DNA of 64,000 nucleotides, taken from positions 16,449,553 to 16,513,552 of the forward strand of contig NC_059079.1 of assembly GCF_020497125.1 (NCBI RefSeq), given 5' to 3'. Source of the DNA: Mauremys mutica. Lineage: Eukaryota; Chordata; Testudines; Geoemydidae. Under the pieces are notes generated by a model. It saw only the letters and a list, made by a program, of their open reading frames with translations, was not told where the DNA came from and ran no database searches. The position numbers and the translations under genes are program-made. Positions within the stretch are counted from its first letter, which is position 1. Each line of letters opens with the position of its first letter. Below are positions 47,154-58,408 of this stretch, piece by piece.

Positions 47154-47591
47154 CAGGGGTGAAAGTAAGTTAGGCCACTTACCAGTTCTGGCCACCCTCC
47201 GGCCCCTGGGAGGGGCGGAGCCTTGGGCAGAAGGGGCGGGGCTGGAGGTCAGCATCCCCCAACCAGCCCTTTCGGCCACCTGGCCCGCGCTGCCCGGGGC
47301 TCCCGTGTTGATTTAAAGGGCCCGGGGCTATGGACGCTGCTATTGTGCTCGCAGTGTCCGGAGCCCCTGGCTCTTTTAAATTTCTGGCCCCAGGGCAACT
47401 GCTCCCTTTGCCCCCTCCCCCCATTCCGGGGGAGAGGGGAGCCAATGAGGCAGGGACATTAAAGCGCTGCAGGGCCCTTTGCCGCGGCAGCGCTCTAGCA
47501 TCGCTGCCCATTCCTCCCCCACCTCGGGGCAGGGACGTTAAAGCTCTGCTGGTACGGAGTACTGGCTCGTACTGGCTCACTTTCACCTCTG
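47154..47591. mobile_element. hAT-type MITE, 438 bp, GC-rich, perfect 8-bp TSD
   Basis: The ends CAGGGGTGAAAGTAAG and CTCACTTTCACCTCTG are inverted repeats. They are flanked by GTTAGCTG on both sides (47146-47153, 47592-47599). Its interior contains GGGCGG boxes, and its open frames are not gene-like. Confidence 0.92.
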
Positions 47592-47940
47592 GTTAGCTGA
47601 CAGAATGCTCTGATGTTTTTCTGAGGCTCTGGCTATGCTGATTCCTATGAAGGGTCATAGAAAAAGAATGGAAATGTTTTTAAATCCATAAAGCGATTCT
47701 TTCAGAATTTGGATCTTGACTGAGATGAGAATGGTTTGAGTGATAACTGAGGGTGCTCATCAAGCGGCTTGCATTCTTGATGTCTGTGGGGCATGCATTG
47801 CTGCATCATGTAAATAGAAAGGATAATTAAATTAATGTTAAACAAATAGCTTTGTATTCAAGATATCTGAATATGGAACATTGACCTGTTTTTATACAGC
47901 TGAAAGCTGTGTTCTTGTCGCACCCAATGTGTAACCGAGG

Positions 47941-48122
47941 CCTTGGCTACACTTGCAAATTTGCAGTGCTGCAGCAGGGTGTGAAAACACACCCTCTCCA
48001 GCGCTGCAAAGCGCCAGTGTGGTCAAAGCCCCAGCGCTGTACGTTATTCCCCACAGGGAGGTGGAGTACGGACAGCGCTGGGAGAGCTCTCTCCCAGCGC
48101 TGGCGTTTTGACTACACTTAGC
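47941..48122. repeat. Repeat with GGCTACACTTGCAAATTTGC start and CAGCGCTG hairpins
   Basis: The start CCTTGGCTACACTTGC resembles turtle DNA-transposon ends of the type at 33961. CAGCGCTG and CCAGCGCTGG recur and could pair. The right end (TTTTGACTACACTTAG) is in direct rather than inverted orientation, so the borders are uncertain. Confidence 0.45.
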
Positions 48123-48639
48123 CCGAGGGATTTCATAAAGTGGTTTCCGGTACATTTGAGGGGATGCTGAGCACAAAGCATTTGAGACATTTTCAGGGAT
48201 AGATTCACAATAACCTTTGTGTTTTTCAACAAGTTAATGTCTGTTAATATGAATTTAAAGCTAAGAGAAATAAAATAACTTCTTAATGTGCAAAGACTTC
48301 AATACATGTGAGATGTAGTTTCACGTTTTGAATCCCATAAAGCAAAAAGAATAATGAAGAATAGTAATAATGAATGATGGAGCAAATGAAATAATTCTCC
48401 ACTGCTCATAAGAATAATCCCTTAGAAAGCAACATCTGTAATCTTTCCTTACATATTTTTCCCTCGCCATGTCTGGTAATAGAGTAATCGCCACTTTCTC
48501 TACCTTGTCTTCCTGCTATTTATGCAAACTTTAAAGGAAAATTTTAAAATAATTTAATGTATTTCTTTTACAGTTGCAGAGGTCTCCTACTGTTTTTCAT
48601 ACCCTTAGATGATTAATTTTTATGAGCCTTGAGGAAACA

Positions 48640-48790
48640 GGGCCAATATTTTTCAAATGTGGGTACTTAAAATTAGGCACTCAAACCCATATTTAGGCAC
48701 CTTTATAAGTGTCCTGATTTTTCTCACTGGTGCTGAGTACCAATAATATCCTTTGAAGTCAATGCCTAGCATTTCTGAACATCAAGCTGC
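48640..48790. repeat. Old MITE-like repeat (TTAGGCACTCAAA family)
   Basis: TTTCAAATGTGGGTACTTAA, AATTAGGCACTCAAACCC and TTTAGGCACCTTTATAAG have the repeated TTAGGCACC motifs of an old sauropsid repeat. Strongly decayed. Confidence 0.4.
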
Positions 48791-48897
48791 TTATGTAGAT
48801 GCTTTAACATGGGTATAAATAGCTGTGGTTAGTTACCTAAGTCTGCAAATGTTGGCATAAGTTTATGGAGCTTGGCTAAGAGACAGTGAAGAAGAAC

Positions 48898-49205
48898 TGT
48901 CATGACTGAAAACATTTGAAGAGTGTATATGCCAAGGAAGGCCAGGAATTCTTTAGAATGTTACAAGGAGATAAAACTAGAAGCAGTGGGATGAAATGTA
49001 GGTTAGAAGAATTTAGACAGAATATTAAGGAAACTCTCCTGACAGTGAGATCTATTTGTGTCTGGAAAGTGATGGAAGCACCTTTGTTTGAGAGATTTAC
49101 AACGAGACTAGATGAAACGTTGTTAGTATTTATTTTGTTGTGGAGAATAATCTTGCACGGGCAAGGGAGAGATGGATTAGATGGTGGTTTAGTTCTCTCT
49201 TATTT
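48898..49205 (+). mobile_element. CR1/L3-like LINE 3' end
   Basis: A frame reads KCRLEEFRQNIKETLLTVRS and later MEAPLFERFTTRLDETL, the closing part of a CR1/L3 reverse-transcriptase ORF. CTTGCACGGGCAAGGGAGAG and ATGGATTAGATGG follow as untranslated tail. Confidence 0.65.
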
Positions 49206-49267
49206 GTAGGCCCAATTCAGCAAGATCCTGTGGGACTACTCAATGTGCTTAAAGTTAGACACATACC

Positions 49268-49560
49268 CAACTCTAATTTCTTAGGTACATAGGAACATGT
49301 GAATTGCCAGACACATGGTGCATCAAATCCAGTAAGCTGTCTCCCACAGAGGCTAGTACCAGAAGCGTCAGAGGAAGGTGCAAGAGACCCCACAATAGAC
49401 AAATGTGGCATAATCTCACCCCTTCCCCCCCATTCCTCAGGAGTCTCCTCCTAACCTCTGTATTGCATCTAAATTAAGTACTTACAGCCCTGGATAATCT
49501 TGTTTTACATGTAAATGTCCAGTTCTTCCTTCAATCCTGCTAAATTCTTGGCTTCAGCAT
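49268..49560 (-). mobile_element. CR1 3' part, reversed and diverged
   Basis: ATAGGAACATGTGAATTGCC, CAAATCCAGTAAGCTGTCTC and GAGGCTAGTACCAGAAGCG are the reversed CR1 tail (the counterpart of the end seen at 12480-12535). Confidence 0.65.
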
Positions 49561-49728
49561 CATGAAGTAGCAGAGTTCCATAGTGTAATTGTGTGTCCTG
49601 TGTAAATAGTATCACATTACAGAATCAGAGCCTTGATTTTTCTGGTTTTGAAGAAATTTAATTTAAATGAAAGTTGAAGCTGATGTGACTTCTTTTTTTT
49701 AAATAAAATTACCCTTTTCCCTGTTCAG

Positions 49729-49803
49729 GATGTCAGAAACAAAGCTGACAAACAGATGTTGATGGTAGATCAGCAGGATTTGGTGGAGCAACTTCCGGAA
49801 AAT
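49729..49803 (+). CDS. PATJ: PATJ linker exon, symmetric (0-0)
   Basis: A 75-nt, 25-codon exon lies between CCCTGTTCAG and GTATGT, with phase 0 on both sides. It encodes DVRNKADKQMLMVDQQ and ends LVEQLPEN. The sequence is Gln/Asp-rich, has no recognisable domain, and is less conserved than its neighbours. The support is the splice sites, the fitting phases, and position 514 bases before the next exon. The length is a multiple of three, so inclusion could vary without breaking the frame. Confidence 0.78.
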
Positions 49804-50316
49804 GTATGTGTGTTTGTATTTGAGGGTGAGATTGGGGGAAGGGAGTTCAATTGAAGAAATGTTTGTTGTGTCACAATTTATGCTACCAGGGCTCTTCTAT
49901 AACTGAGAAGAGAGCAAACTAATTCTTATTTGAACACTGAATAGTTTTAAAAATATCCTTCTCTTTAAATATGTAAAAATAGTCATGCAAGAGTGTGTTA
50001 AGAATACAGTTTCCTGTTTTTAAAAATTCAGAACGTTGTCTCACTCAGATAAGTCTCTCTTATACAAAATGAAATTCCATCGGACTTTCTTTGCAGCCAT
50101 TTCTGGATTCACAGTATCAAACCTACCCAATTTGGCTCTTAAGAATATTAAATATTCTTAAAACTAATTTTCTATTGCCAATCCAATTAATGTAAGGATC
50201 TTCATACTGTGCTTTAATCGATAGCTACTGCTGATTTCAGAACAACGCATGCTGCCTTTGTATTTTTTTATTTTAACAATTGAACTATTTTGATTTCTCC
50301 TTTCCTTTTCTTTTAG

Positions 50317-50434
50317 GTCCTCAATCAGTTAAAACAATCAAAGTCTTCAACCAAAGCACCCATCAGTTTACATGAGATATCTTTGGCACCAACACCTTCT
50401 TATCTTTCTCCAGAGGCAGAGTTCACCAGCCATA
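50317..50434 (+). CDS. PATJ: PATJ linker exon ahead of the next PDZ domain
   Basis: The acceptor is a long pyrimidine run ending CTTTTAG and the donor is GTGAGA. The exon is 118 nt: 39 codons plus one base. It encodes VLNQLKQSKSSTKAPISLHE, then ISLAPTPSYLSPEAEFTSH. The string EI-LAP--SY is shared with the PATJ linker as I recall it. The single leftover base A joins GC of the next exon to give Ser. If the intron were retained, ten more residues would be added before a TAG at 50464-50466. Confidence 0.88.
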
Positions 50435-50609
50435 GTGAGAACCAATTATTTCTTTCTGCCAGATAGCTTACATTAATGGCAAAGTTACCCCAGTAATATC
50501 ATAGCAAGTACTGTCAAAATGAGTTATAATATTCTGCTGTAACTGGGATTGTTTTAATCCTCCTTAGACACATTTTGCTTTGTTCTTTTTATTTTGATGT
50601 TCTAAAGGT

Positions 50610-51385
50610 GAATCATAGAACTGGAAGGGACCTCAAGAGGTCATCTAGTCCAGTCCCCTGCACTCATGGCAGGACTAAGTATTATCTAGACCAATGGTTC
50701 TCAAAGCCGGGCCGCCGCTTGTTCAGGGAAAGCCCCTGGTGGGTCGGGCCAGTTTGTTTACCTGCCATGTCCCGCGGCTCCCACTGGACTCAGTTCGCTG
50801 CTCCAGGCCAATGGGGGCCACGGGAAGCGGCGCGGGCCAAGGGATGTGCTGGCCGCCCTTCCCGCAGGTAAACATGGCAGGTAAATGCGTGGCAGACCAG
50901 CTTTGAGAACCACTGATCTAGACCATTCCTGACAGGTGTTTGTCTAACCTGCTCTTAAAAATCTCCAATGATGGAGATTCCACAACCTCCCTAGGCAATT
51001 TATTCCAGTGTTTAACCACCCTAACAGTGAGGAAGTTTTTCCTAATGTCCAACCTAAACCTCCCTTTCTGCAATTTAAGCCCATTGCTTCTTGTCCTATC
51101 CTCAGAGGTTAAGAAGAACAATTTTTCTCCCTCATCCTTGTAACAACCTTTTACGTACTTGAAAACTGTTATGCCCCCCTCAGTTTTCTCTTTTCCAGAC
51201 TAAACAAACCCAATTTTTTTCAATCTTCCCTCATAAGCCATGTTTTCTAGACCTTTAATCATTTTTGTTGCTCTTCTGTGGACTCTCTCCAATTTGTCCA
51301 CATCCTTCCTGAAATGTGGCACCCAGAACTGGACACAGTACTCCAGTTGAGGCCTAATCAGCACAGAGTAGAGTGGGAAGAATTA
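50610..51385 (-). mobile_element. CR1-type LINE 3' part, interrupted by a MITE
   Basis: It starts ATCATAGAACTGGAAGGGAC. The minus strand encodes [20 protein letters not shown] and [20 protein letters not shown], the end of the CR1 ORF, with ELDTVLQ-type upstream frames to about 51375. It is split at 50692-50915. Confidence 0.9.
50692..50915. mobile_element. hAT-type MITE nested in CR1
   Basis: The ends CAATGGTTCTCAAAGC and GCTTTGAGAACCACTG are inverted repeats. They are flanked by a perfect 8-bp duplication ATCTAGAC (50684-50691, 50916-50923). The GC-rich interior contains TTTACCTGCCATGT and its reverse, ACATGGCAGGTAAA, as a second inverted pair. Removing it restores the CR1 tail. Confidence 0.92.
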
Positions 51386-52085
51386 CTTTTCGTGTCTTGC
51401 TTACAACAATGTAACAATTTTTTTTAATATAAAAAGGTTTGAAACATTTTCCCCATTATTTAATACTCTTTTAAATGTTTGAAGGAATTTTTCTTTCCAT
51501 ATTGATTTCCTGTTCCATTGGTAAACAGGAGGGTTTTTTCTCCATTTTAATAATAATTAATAACAACAACTACAAGAACTTGATCATAGATTGTTTAGTT
51601 TTTGTTTGTCAAAAGGATGGTCATTATTAATATCAGAAATGCTCTTGTGTCAAATATCTTGGGCCACTTTTGATTTTGGATAGTTGCCTTTTGCAGCTGC
51701 AGAACAAAAGTGTTGCAACAGTGCATATGAACCATGTCTAGTTCTAAGTGACAAGTTGATTTAAAAAAAATAATCCTGAATGTAAGCCTGAAAAATTCCC
51801 TGTTTCACTGCCATGATACTGCGTTGTCACATCTAAATGCAACATGTTTTGTCATACTGAACAAAATCACACAAATCACATCTCAATTCTGAAGTCAATT
51901 TCACATCAGATTCTAATAGTTCTAAGCTCAGATTTTAGGTTGTCTTTACAGTATTCCTCCTACATGACTGTATAGGGATATTGAGCACGTTTTTGCTTTT
52001 TAATTACTAATGTGCATATAATTGATCTAATAAGGATGCACATTTAATATTGCTGACTAATTTCTTTTTCTTTTAATGTTTTTAG

Positions 52086-52222
52086 GCAATGTACTGCCTC
52101 CTCTGTTGCCAGTGGATCCAGCCACATGCCCAGTTGTTCCAGGGCAAGAGATGACTATAGAAATATCCAAGGGGCGATCAGGCCTTGGTCTCAGCATTGT
52201 AGGAGGGAAAGATACTCCACTT
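52086..52222 (+). CDS. PATJ: PATJ exon encoding the start of the next PDZ domain (probably PDZ8)
   Basis: The acceptor is TTTTAATGTTTTTAG and the donor GTGAGT. The exon is 137 nt: two bases completing a Ser codon, then 45 codons. It encodes [20 protein letters not shown] followed by [20 protein letters not shown] and KDTPL. DPATCP-VPG and the GLGLSIVGG loop are strongly conserved in PATJ and MPDZ. KDTPL (rather than SDTLL) points to PATJ. The domain breaks after its second strand. The exon expected to begin with a strand such as NAIVIHEV was not found in the remaining 11.8 kb. Confidence 0.94.
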
Positions 52223-54189
52223 GTGAGTTTGTTAAGCTATTATGCATTACCTTAATTAAGAAGCAGAAAAAATAAAGAAAAGAAAATTTTGAAATAAGCA
52301 ATACCATATATCAAGTAGGCCTCTGCTAAATTATTCAGTGTTGTGAATGGCATACAGCTGGTTTCATAATAAACTTGGTAGTTTTGCCTGATATGTAAGA
52401 TTCAATATTTATTATTTCCTTTTAAATTGACAGTTATATATATTTTCACTACTACCTTCCATTACCATCATAATTGTCTATTATGTACCCCACTTTCTAC
52501 AATTTAAACCATATAAATTAAAGGTTTCGATGAGTTCCCATTACTCATTACTTATTATTCCTAGAATGAGCTCTATTTATTTTACACATAAGCCTTCTCC
52601 CTCTCATTTAAAAAAAGTAATGACATTGTAAATTATTTTATCCGAAATGTCCATGACAGGATCACAAAATGAATGTCAGCTTCGCTTTGTGCTAACACCT
52701 GCATACTTTAAAAACACAAATGCTTATTTTGTGCTCTGTTTAAGCAGGACACCTACTAAGTCTCTGCCAGTACCCCCCAGGCTGGACACAGAACGGCAAA
52801 GATAATTTTATTACTTTTGTGTGTGTTCCTTTGTTTAGTCTACCCCTCCCGCCATGCTGCTTAAAAAGTTTGATTTTTTTTGTCAGTACTATCCTAATGT
52901 GTACTGTTTTCAGCACCATTAAAGTATATCATCAATATGCAAGTTCAGAAGGTTAGCTAGCCTAAACTTTTTCTTTCTTGTTTGTGCTAGGTGATTTGCT
53001 ATTTTAGTTCTTCATTCTTTCTCTGAGAGATACAATACAGTATTATAATTTAACAGACTTTCAACATGAAATTCGTGGTGTCAGCGAATTGAGTCTAGAG
53101 TTCTCTGGATACAGCTCTGTTGCAGTTTGCATGAGCATTGGGTCATTTTGAATCTTGCCATGAAGTGCGTTAAGCTGATAGAGTTGCTTCGTAATCTCTT
53201 TACATACAGTTATTCAAGAAAATACATAGTAATACATCTTTAAACAGTAAGGTCTGTTACTCTCAGCTGGTACAACTTGAAACATTTCAGAGGAAGTCAC
53301 ATCTTAAGCAAAATATAAATGAGAGGGAGAGAGATGGATTGGCACAACTGGGTGATTTTGTTTTATAAAGTGTAGGCCATGTCCTGGTTTTATAATATTA
53401 GAACCCAGATCTCAAGTAGTTCAGAATTTTGGTCCCATTTATCTGAAGCTCCAAAATGTGTAGGGTTCCAGTAAATGATTCTCTTTCAGATGGAGTTTTG
53501 CAAAACTGGGTTGAGCTGGTTTAAGTTTTTCAAACATCATTGGTTCAGTTTTGATTTTGTAAAACTGGGATGGTTTGTGCCCAAGTTCCATTTTATCAAG
53601 ATCCCTAAAACTCAGGGGATTCATATATGAGGTTTTATATTGAGCCATCTCTCTGCTTCTTCATTTAAATTTTTTCAAATTCCAAGTGGCATCCTGTCAT
53701 AGCCAATCCATTATAAAACTTTCATAGTAATGAAATACATAAAATTTTCTGCTGGCGGACAAACGGGAAAAAAACCAAACACTGTGCTCTAAATTCAATA
53801 GCTATTATAGACTGGATTCTATGTTTGTTAGATTATTTATTAAAGTGTCAGCCTAGACATTTGTAAAGAAAACAATTTATAAAGTTATCAACTTGCTTCC
53901 AGCAATAGAGAAATTCATCCGTATGAAGTAAATTTTCAAACATGTCTGACTTCCTTTTTTAAATTACAGTACTTGCCAGAATAAATCTTAGCTGGTCTTC
54001 ATCTTGTTCATTTTGAGAATTCAAAAGTATGCAGCATTACTTCATAGTAAACAAGTTGCTCTTATTAGACCATAGTCTGGTCTGCTAATTTACTGTGGGG
54101 ACCTAAGGGATTCTTTCTTCAGTTACATGTACACAATCTCTTGGCTTCAATGGGACATGCATATGCATAACTACAGACAAATTGTAGAC

Positions 54190-54282
54190 CTAAAGGGGCC
54201 AGATCTTCAGTGGGTTTATTTGACTTAGCTCAGTTAATAAAGCTGATTTTACACCATCAGGTGACCTGGCCCTCAGTATTAT
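54190..54282. repeat. Old MITE-like repeat (GGGCCAGATCTTCAG family)
   Basis: GGGGCCAGATCTTCAGTGGG on the left and CAGGTGACCTGGCCCTCAG on the right are imperfect inverted ends around a CTGATTTTACACC core. Confidence 0.5.
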
Positions 54283-54451
54283 GATGCCATGTTTGTCACT
54301 AGGGCAAAGAGGAGATGATTGTTTTGTGGTGTGATGGTGAAAACTGAGAGAATAATAGAACAAAACCAGGAGCCGTGGAGGGAAATACCATCTGCGTTTG
54401 TTAGAAAATTTCTCCTCCTCCCTCTGGCTCTGTGGGATATAAGGTAAGAAC

Positions 54452-54793
54452 CAGGGGCAACTCTAGCTTTTTTGCCACCCCAAGCACGGCAGGCAGGCTA
54501 CCTTTGGCGGCGCACCTGCGGGATGTCCCCGGTCCCGTGGATTCGGCAGCTTACCTGCGGGAGGTCCGCCGGTCTCACGGCTTCAGCAGCTTGCCTGCGG
54601 GAGGTCTGCCGGTCCCGTGGCTTCGGCGTACCAGCCACCGAATTGCCGCCGAATCCACAGGACTGGCGGACCTCCCACAGGCAAGCCGCCGAAGGCTGCC
54701 TGACTGCAGCCCTCGCAGGGACCGGCAGGGCGCCCCCCGTGGCTTGCCGCCCCAGGCACGCGCTTGGAGAACTGGTGCCTGAAGCTGCCGCTG
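54452..54793. mobile_element. hAT-type MITE, distant member of the CAGGGGCGGCT family
   Basis: The 342-bp element has ends CAGGGGCAACTCTAG and GAAGCTGCCGCTG. The flanks GTAAGAAC and GCAAGAAC (54444-54451, 54794-54801) match at 7 of 8. Internal units around CTGCGGGAGGTCCGCCGGT repeat three times, with an inverted GGCGGACCTCCCACAGG. Confidence 0.87.
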
Positions 54794-55427
54794 GCAAGAA
54801 CAAAGGAGTGGAACTATTGATAGCTAATTAGTATGTCCCATGCTTCTTTTCATCCTTCACTTTCAATTCTGTGGGATAGATGGGTAAATTTTATATTTGT
54901 AAAGCCAAAATAATTGACTCGTAGTTTCACTGCTTGTGAGTTATTTGATACTCGGGGCCCATAGATATCTGCAGCCACTTCAGGCCTATTTATGTGGCAG
55001 GAAATTGTGCCCATGGCCTGTAGTTTTCCATAGCGGAGGGAAGTTAATTTGAAGCTGGCTTCCACAACATGGTTGCATTTGATATTAAAAAATTTTTTTT
55101 TTCAAATGCGGCCATTGGGAGTTCTTGAGGTCAGGGAGCAAGAGAACAGGAGCACTATCCTGTAGGCCTCCATTTACTCTGTGCACTCTCATGTCTGAAA
55201 GAGATAGGGAGTTGATATCTTGCATCCCTAGAGTATAAATGCTACAGGTAGAAGATAGGAATGAGATACCTATTGTAGGTGTCACAGAGAAGTACTCTAT
55301 ATGGGGATAGGCAAGCAATAGTAGAGCAAGAGCAGGCTTGTGCGAATAGCGCTTCCTTTCACATCAAAGCTGCTGAAAAATTCCCCTCTGCACTGGCCTC
55401 TCAGAAAATGAGACAGTAGCACATATT

Positions 55428-55448
55428 TCTTTCCTTTCCTTTCCTTCA
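55428..55448. repeat. (CCTTT)n microsatellite
   Basis: TTTCTTTCCTTTCCTTTCCT, four pentamer units. Confidence 0.85.
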
Positions 55449-57504
55449 GAGTTGCATCTGATCCACCATGTGTTTTGTGTGTGGATAACTTTGTGGAAAC
55501 ATTTGAGGGGGAACTATGTAGTCATTGAGTTGTGAATAATAGGTTCTTTAGTGATATACCTTGGCTCACAATAATACTATGATGTGCCAATATCCCAGCT
55601 GATCCATGAAGAGCTTATGTATTTTTGCTAGGGCTGTTAAATTAATCTAAAAAGAAAGCTAGGGTAAGAACAGAAAGACCAAGCCCAATGTGTTTTTAAA
55701 TATATTTGCAGCCCAAATTATTTAATTATTAATTTGCTGCTCTGGTTTTTTAGTCTTAATACAGTGAACCACAACAGCCTGCCTCATGGAATAGAAATGT
55801 CCAGTTCAAAATTATTTTGAAGCTCCTTTAAGTTTATGATATACTGCCCTGGTTTTTGGCATTGTAAATCTGGCAGCCCTGCAAAAATAAGCACCACTTA
55901 AAAATGAAATACATTCTATGACTTTTAAGTTATAACCTTGAATATCATCAAAAGTCACAAACTAGAGGCATTAAAATATGGCAGAACGTTGCAGGGAGGT
56001 TAATTTCCACAGGAAATGAGAATGCAGTTTCTTAACTAAAATATTGTTTATCGGAAAGAAGACCTTATTATTCTGTTTAAAAAAACTTGTCAAGGTGCAT
56101 GCATTGTAATTGAGTATTCTGGCTGCACTCAAAGGAGAAGCAGGACACCAGACAGAACTAATGTAATTGTTGAGAGGACAGATCTGGAGAAGTCAGGACT
56201 GTCCTTAGAAAAATTGAAATGTCTGTCAGCATTTTTGTTGGGATTGTCTTCTCTTCTTGGTGCTCTCCTGGCATTTAAGGAGGAGTAGTTATTCCTTTTC
56301 ATTCTGAGGGCTGGTTTTCCCACTTATCTTACATTGCATCTCTTCAACACATGGTCTCTCCTTTATAGCAGTTAAATTTGGGAAGCCTCTGTGTGAATTT
56401 GACCAGCAATTAATTTTGTAAGAGTAGTGTGGTAAGGCTTCTCCTTTCCTTCCAAGTAAGTAATCTCTGATATAAACAGTCTCCTTTAACTTAGGGTGTG
56501 GAAGTAAAGAACAACAAAAAACCTTAGGAACCCACCTGACATTACATAGCACCTACCCAAGGCCCTATACATCACAGCAACATTGACCTAAATTCTGTGT
56601 TAAAGGGCCTGGGTTCTGTGGTATGTGAGGGTGGAAGTTCTGTGACAGCTTCAGATAACGTTTTAAAAATGGAGCATTTTTATTGATTTAAATATGAAAA
56701 TGAAATACACAACCAAAAAGTACTCTGTTAATCAAATTTGGTTTAATTTTAGGGTGCCCCAACATTTTTAATTCTCAGTTTACTGAAGAGCATTCTTGAA
56801 AATGCATACAGTATCTTCACTGTAGAGTTTGTTGGAGGAGGAAGTCAAGCAAGAGGGCTTGGTACCAGGTAGGGGACAGTTTGGGGCTTTTAGCACCTGG
56901 AGAAGCCTTAGGTTGCTTTACTGTGGTGAGGAATGTTTCTGCTAAAATGTTCAGCAATGAAGTAGTTAACACTATTGACATTTAAGTTGGCATCATTAAG
57001 TTTCAGGGTCAACACCTCTTTGAAAGCAAGTTCACACCTCTTAAAGCCATTTTTTCAGGCTGTTTGCAGATGACTACATTGGTTACACTCAGTTGACGTT
57101 CAGGAGGTTTTCTGTAAAATCACTAATACGAGCTAGTGCTAAAATGTATTTGTAATGGAATACATTTGTTGAGTTACTCTACTGATGAAGAGCATAATAC
57201 TGTCCCCCTGAGGATAGTAGTAATATATTGCTCCTGAATATTGGTACAAAGTGTTGTTAGTCTATTACACGATGAATGAAACTATAAACAAAAATGGCTA
57301 TAGAAATCTTATGTTTTAAATCTTTTTTTATTATCCAAGAGAAGAAGCCGATGTGGTTTTGAGGGTAAACTATTTAATTTTAATTTCTGAACCATGCTTT
57401 TATAGCCATTCGATGGGTGTAACTAAAATGTCATACTTAACTGATAGGTGTAATCTGAACACTGGAAGCCAGAAGTTGCTTCTCATTATGGCTTGCAAAG
57501 TTCT

Positions 57505-57640
57505 GTAGATTTTCAGGAAATCGCTTACTCCCTTTTCACATCTAGTTTTTCCTGTCTACAAGATGGGGGATAATATCTACCTCTTGGGTTGTTGTATGAA
57601 TTAATGCTTTTGATGCGATTTAAAAGTAAAAAGTTATAAG
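57505..57640 (+). repeat. MIR-type SINE fragment
   Basis: TTTTTCCTGTCTACAAGATG and GGGGATAATATCTACCTCTT, then GGGTTGTTGTATGAATTAAT, is the MIR 3' half. Confidence 0.65.
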
Positions 57641-58320
57641 TGCTAATTATTATTACTAATGAAAGTTTAGGTCTGGTTAATGACACTAGAGATTTATAGG
57701 CAATAAAATACTTGCCTCTTGGCTCTGTCTGATGTAGCTATATCTGGATATCAAATATATACATACACAAGCATACTACTCTGATACTGTATCATATGTA
57801 GAAAAGAGTACTTCTAGAAATGTTGATTAGTCTCATGAGTTGACCTGTTCCGAGTCCTTAGATTAACTAATGCAATTGGGAACAAAAAGTAGTCATAAAG
57901 GCATCATCCTCTTGGCCTTTGTGAATTCTTAATGAATCAATGAGGCCGTCTGGTTTTTTTTAAAGTCTGTGTGAATTAAGTATCTGTGATCATACGTCTG
58001 AGATTTACATAGACCTCTTAAATACCGTGTGCTTCTGGGGGGCACCATTAAAGTTAATGGAAATGTTTGCTGTTAACTTAAATGCGAGAATTATCGGGGC
58101 CTTTGTTTCCATCTCTTTGCTGAATGGGGTGCACACAAGGAAGGAAGACATCTCATTCTTTTTAGTCTTCAGTATATGAAGTACACTACTAATCAACAGG
58201 TAGTCAAGGTGGTCAGTAATCATTAAATAGACCTGTACTGTAGATGCTTTAATCTTTGTGCCAGTAGGCAGAAACTTTGAAAGCTATGTATAAATGAGAT
58301 ACTAGTCTCATTTAACATTG

Positions 58321-58408
58321 TTAGCACCCTCCTACAGAACCTTGTTTAAACTTAATGTAATTTCTCTAAACTTTAACTTTAAAATATGGTTCTGTAGGAA
58401 GGTGCTAA
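58321..58408. repeat. 21-bp inverted repeat with 46-bp spacer
   Basis: 58321-58341 (TTAGCACCCTCCTACAG...) and 58388-58408 (...CTGTAGGAAGGTGCTAA) are reverse complements at 20 of 21 positions. The geometry is nearly the same as the repeat at 29328. Confidence 0.93.

Larger units (their letters stand above)
42716..49728 (+). other. PATJ intron, 7,013 bp
   Basis: A GTACGT donor and TTCAG acceptor bound it. It contains one Penelope-like foldback, two hAT-type MITEs, MIR, CR1/L3-like tails and a TCTA microsatellite. Nothing is recognised in 43390-44430, 44540-45600, 46330-47145 and 48125-48640. Confidence 0.82.
49804..52085 (+). other. PATJ introns on either side of the exon at 50317
   Basis: The first intron (49804-50316, 513 bp) is the shortest seen and holds no recognisable repeat. 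The second (50435-52085, 1,651 bp) contains a minus-strand CR1 interrupted by a hAT-type MITE. Nothing else is recognised from 51390 to its end. Confidence 0.82.
12671..52222 (+). other. PATJ: PATJ (INADL) gene, internal portion with seven coding exons
   Basis: Seven exons totalling 785 coding bases join in frame across introns of 0.5 to 9.9 kb. The product is a complete PDZ domain, a low-complexity Ser/Glu-rich linker, and the first strands of a second PDZ domain. PATJ is a multi-PDZ scaffold that binds PALS1 and the Crumbs complex at tight junctions of epithelial cells. I chose PATJ over its paralogue MPDZ for two reasons. The second PDZ starts with [14 protein letters not shown], which I remember as the PATJ form. 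Also, no extra PDZ lies between the two, as it does in MPDZ. Flanking exons lie outside the window or were not recognised. The introns carry many insertions but the exons look intact. Confidence 0.85.

Noticed and set aside
12671..52222. The multi-PDZ gene could be MPDZ (MUPP1) rather than PATJ.
   Set aside because: As I remember MPDZ, another PDZ domain lies between the two seen here, and its next domain has SDTLL where this has KDTPL. The linker strings DPATCP-VPGQEM and EI-LAP--SY fit PATJ. A tblastn or reciprocal search would settle it.
56753..56868. A 116-nt open stretch between a TTTTAG and a GT, reading GAPTFLILSLLKSILENAY, looked like a further exon.
   Set aside because: It does not resemble any PATJ segment and cannot follow KDTPL. 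The donor GTAGGGG is weak, and there is no second line of support.
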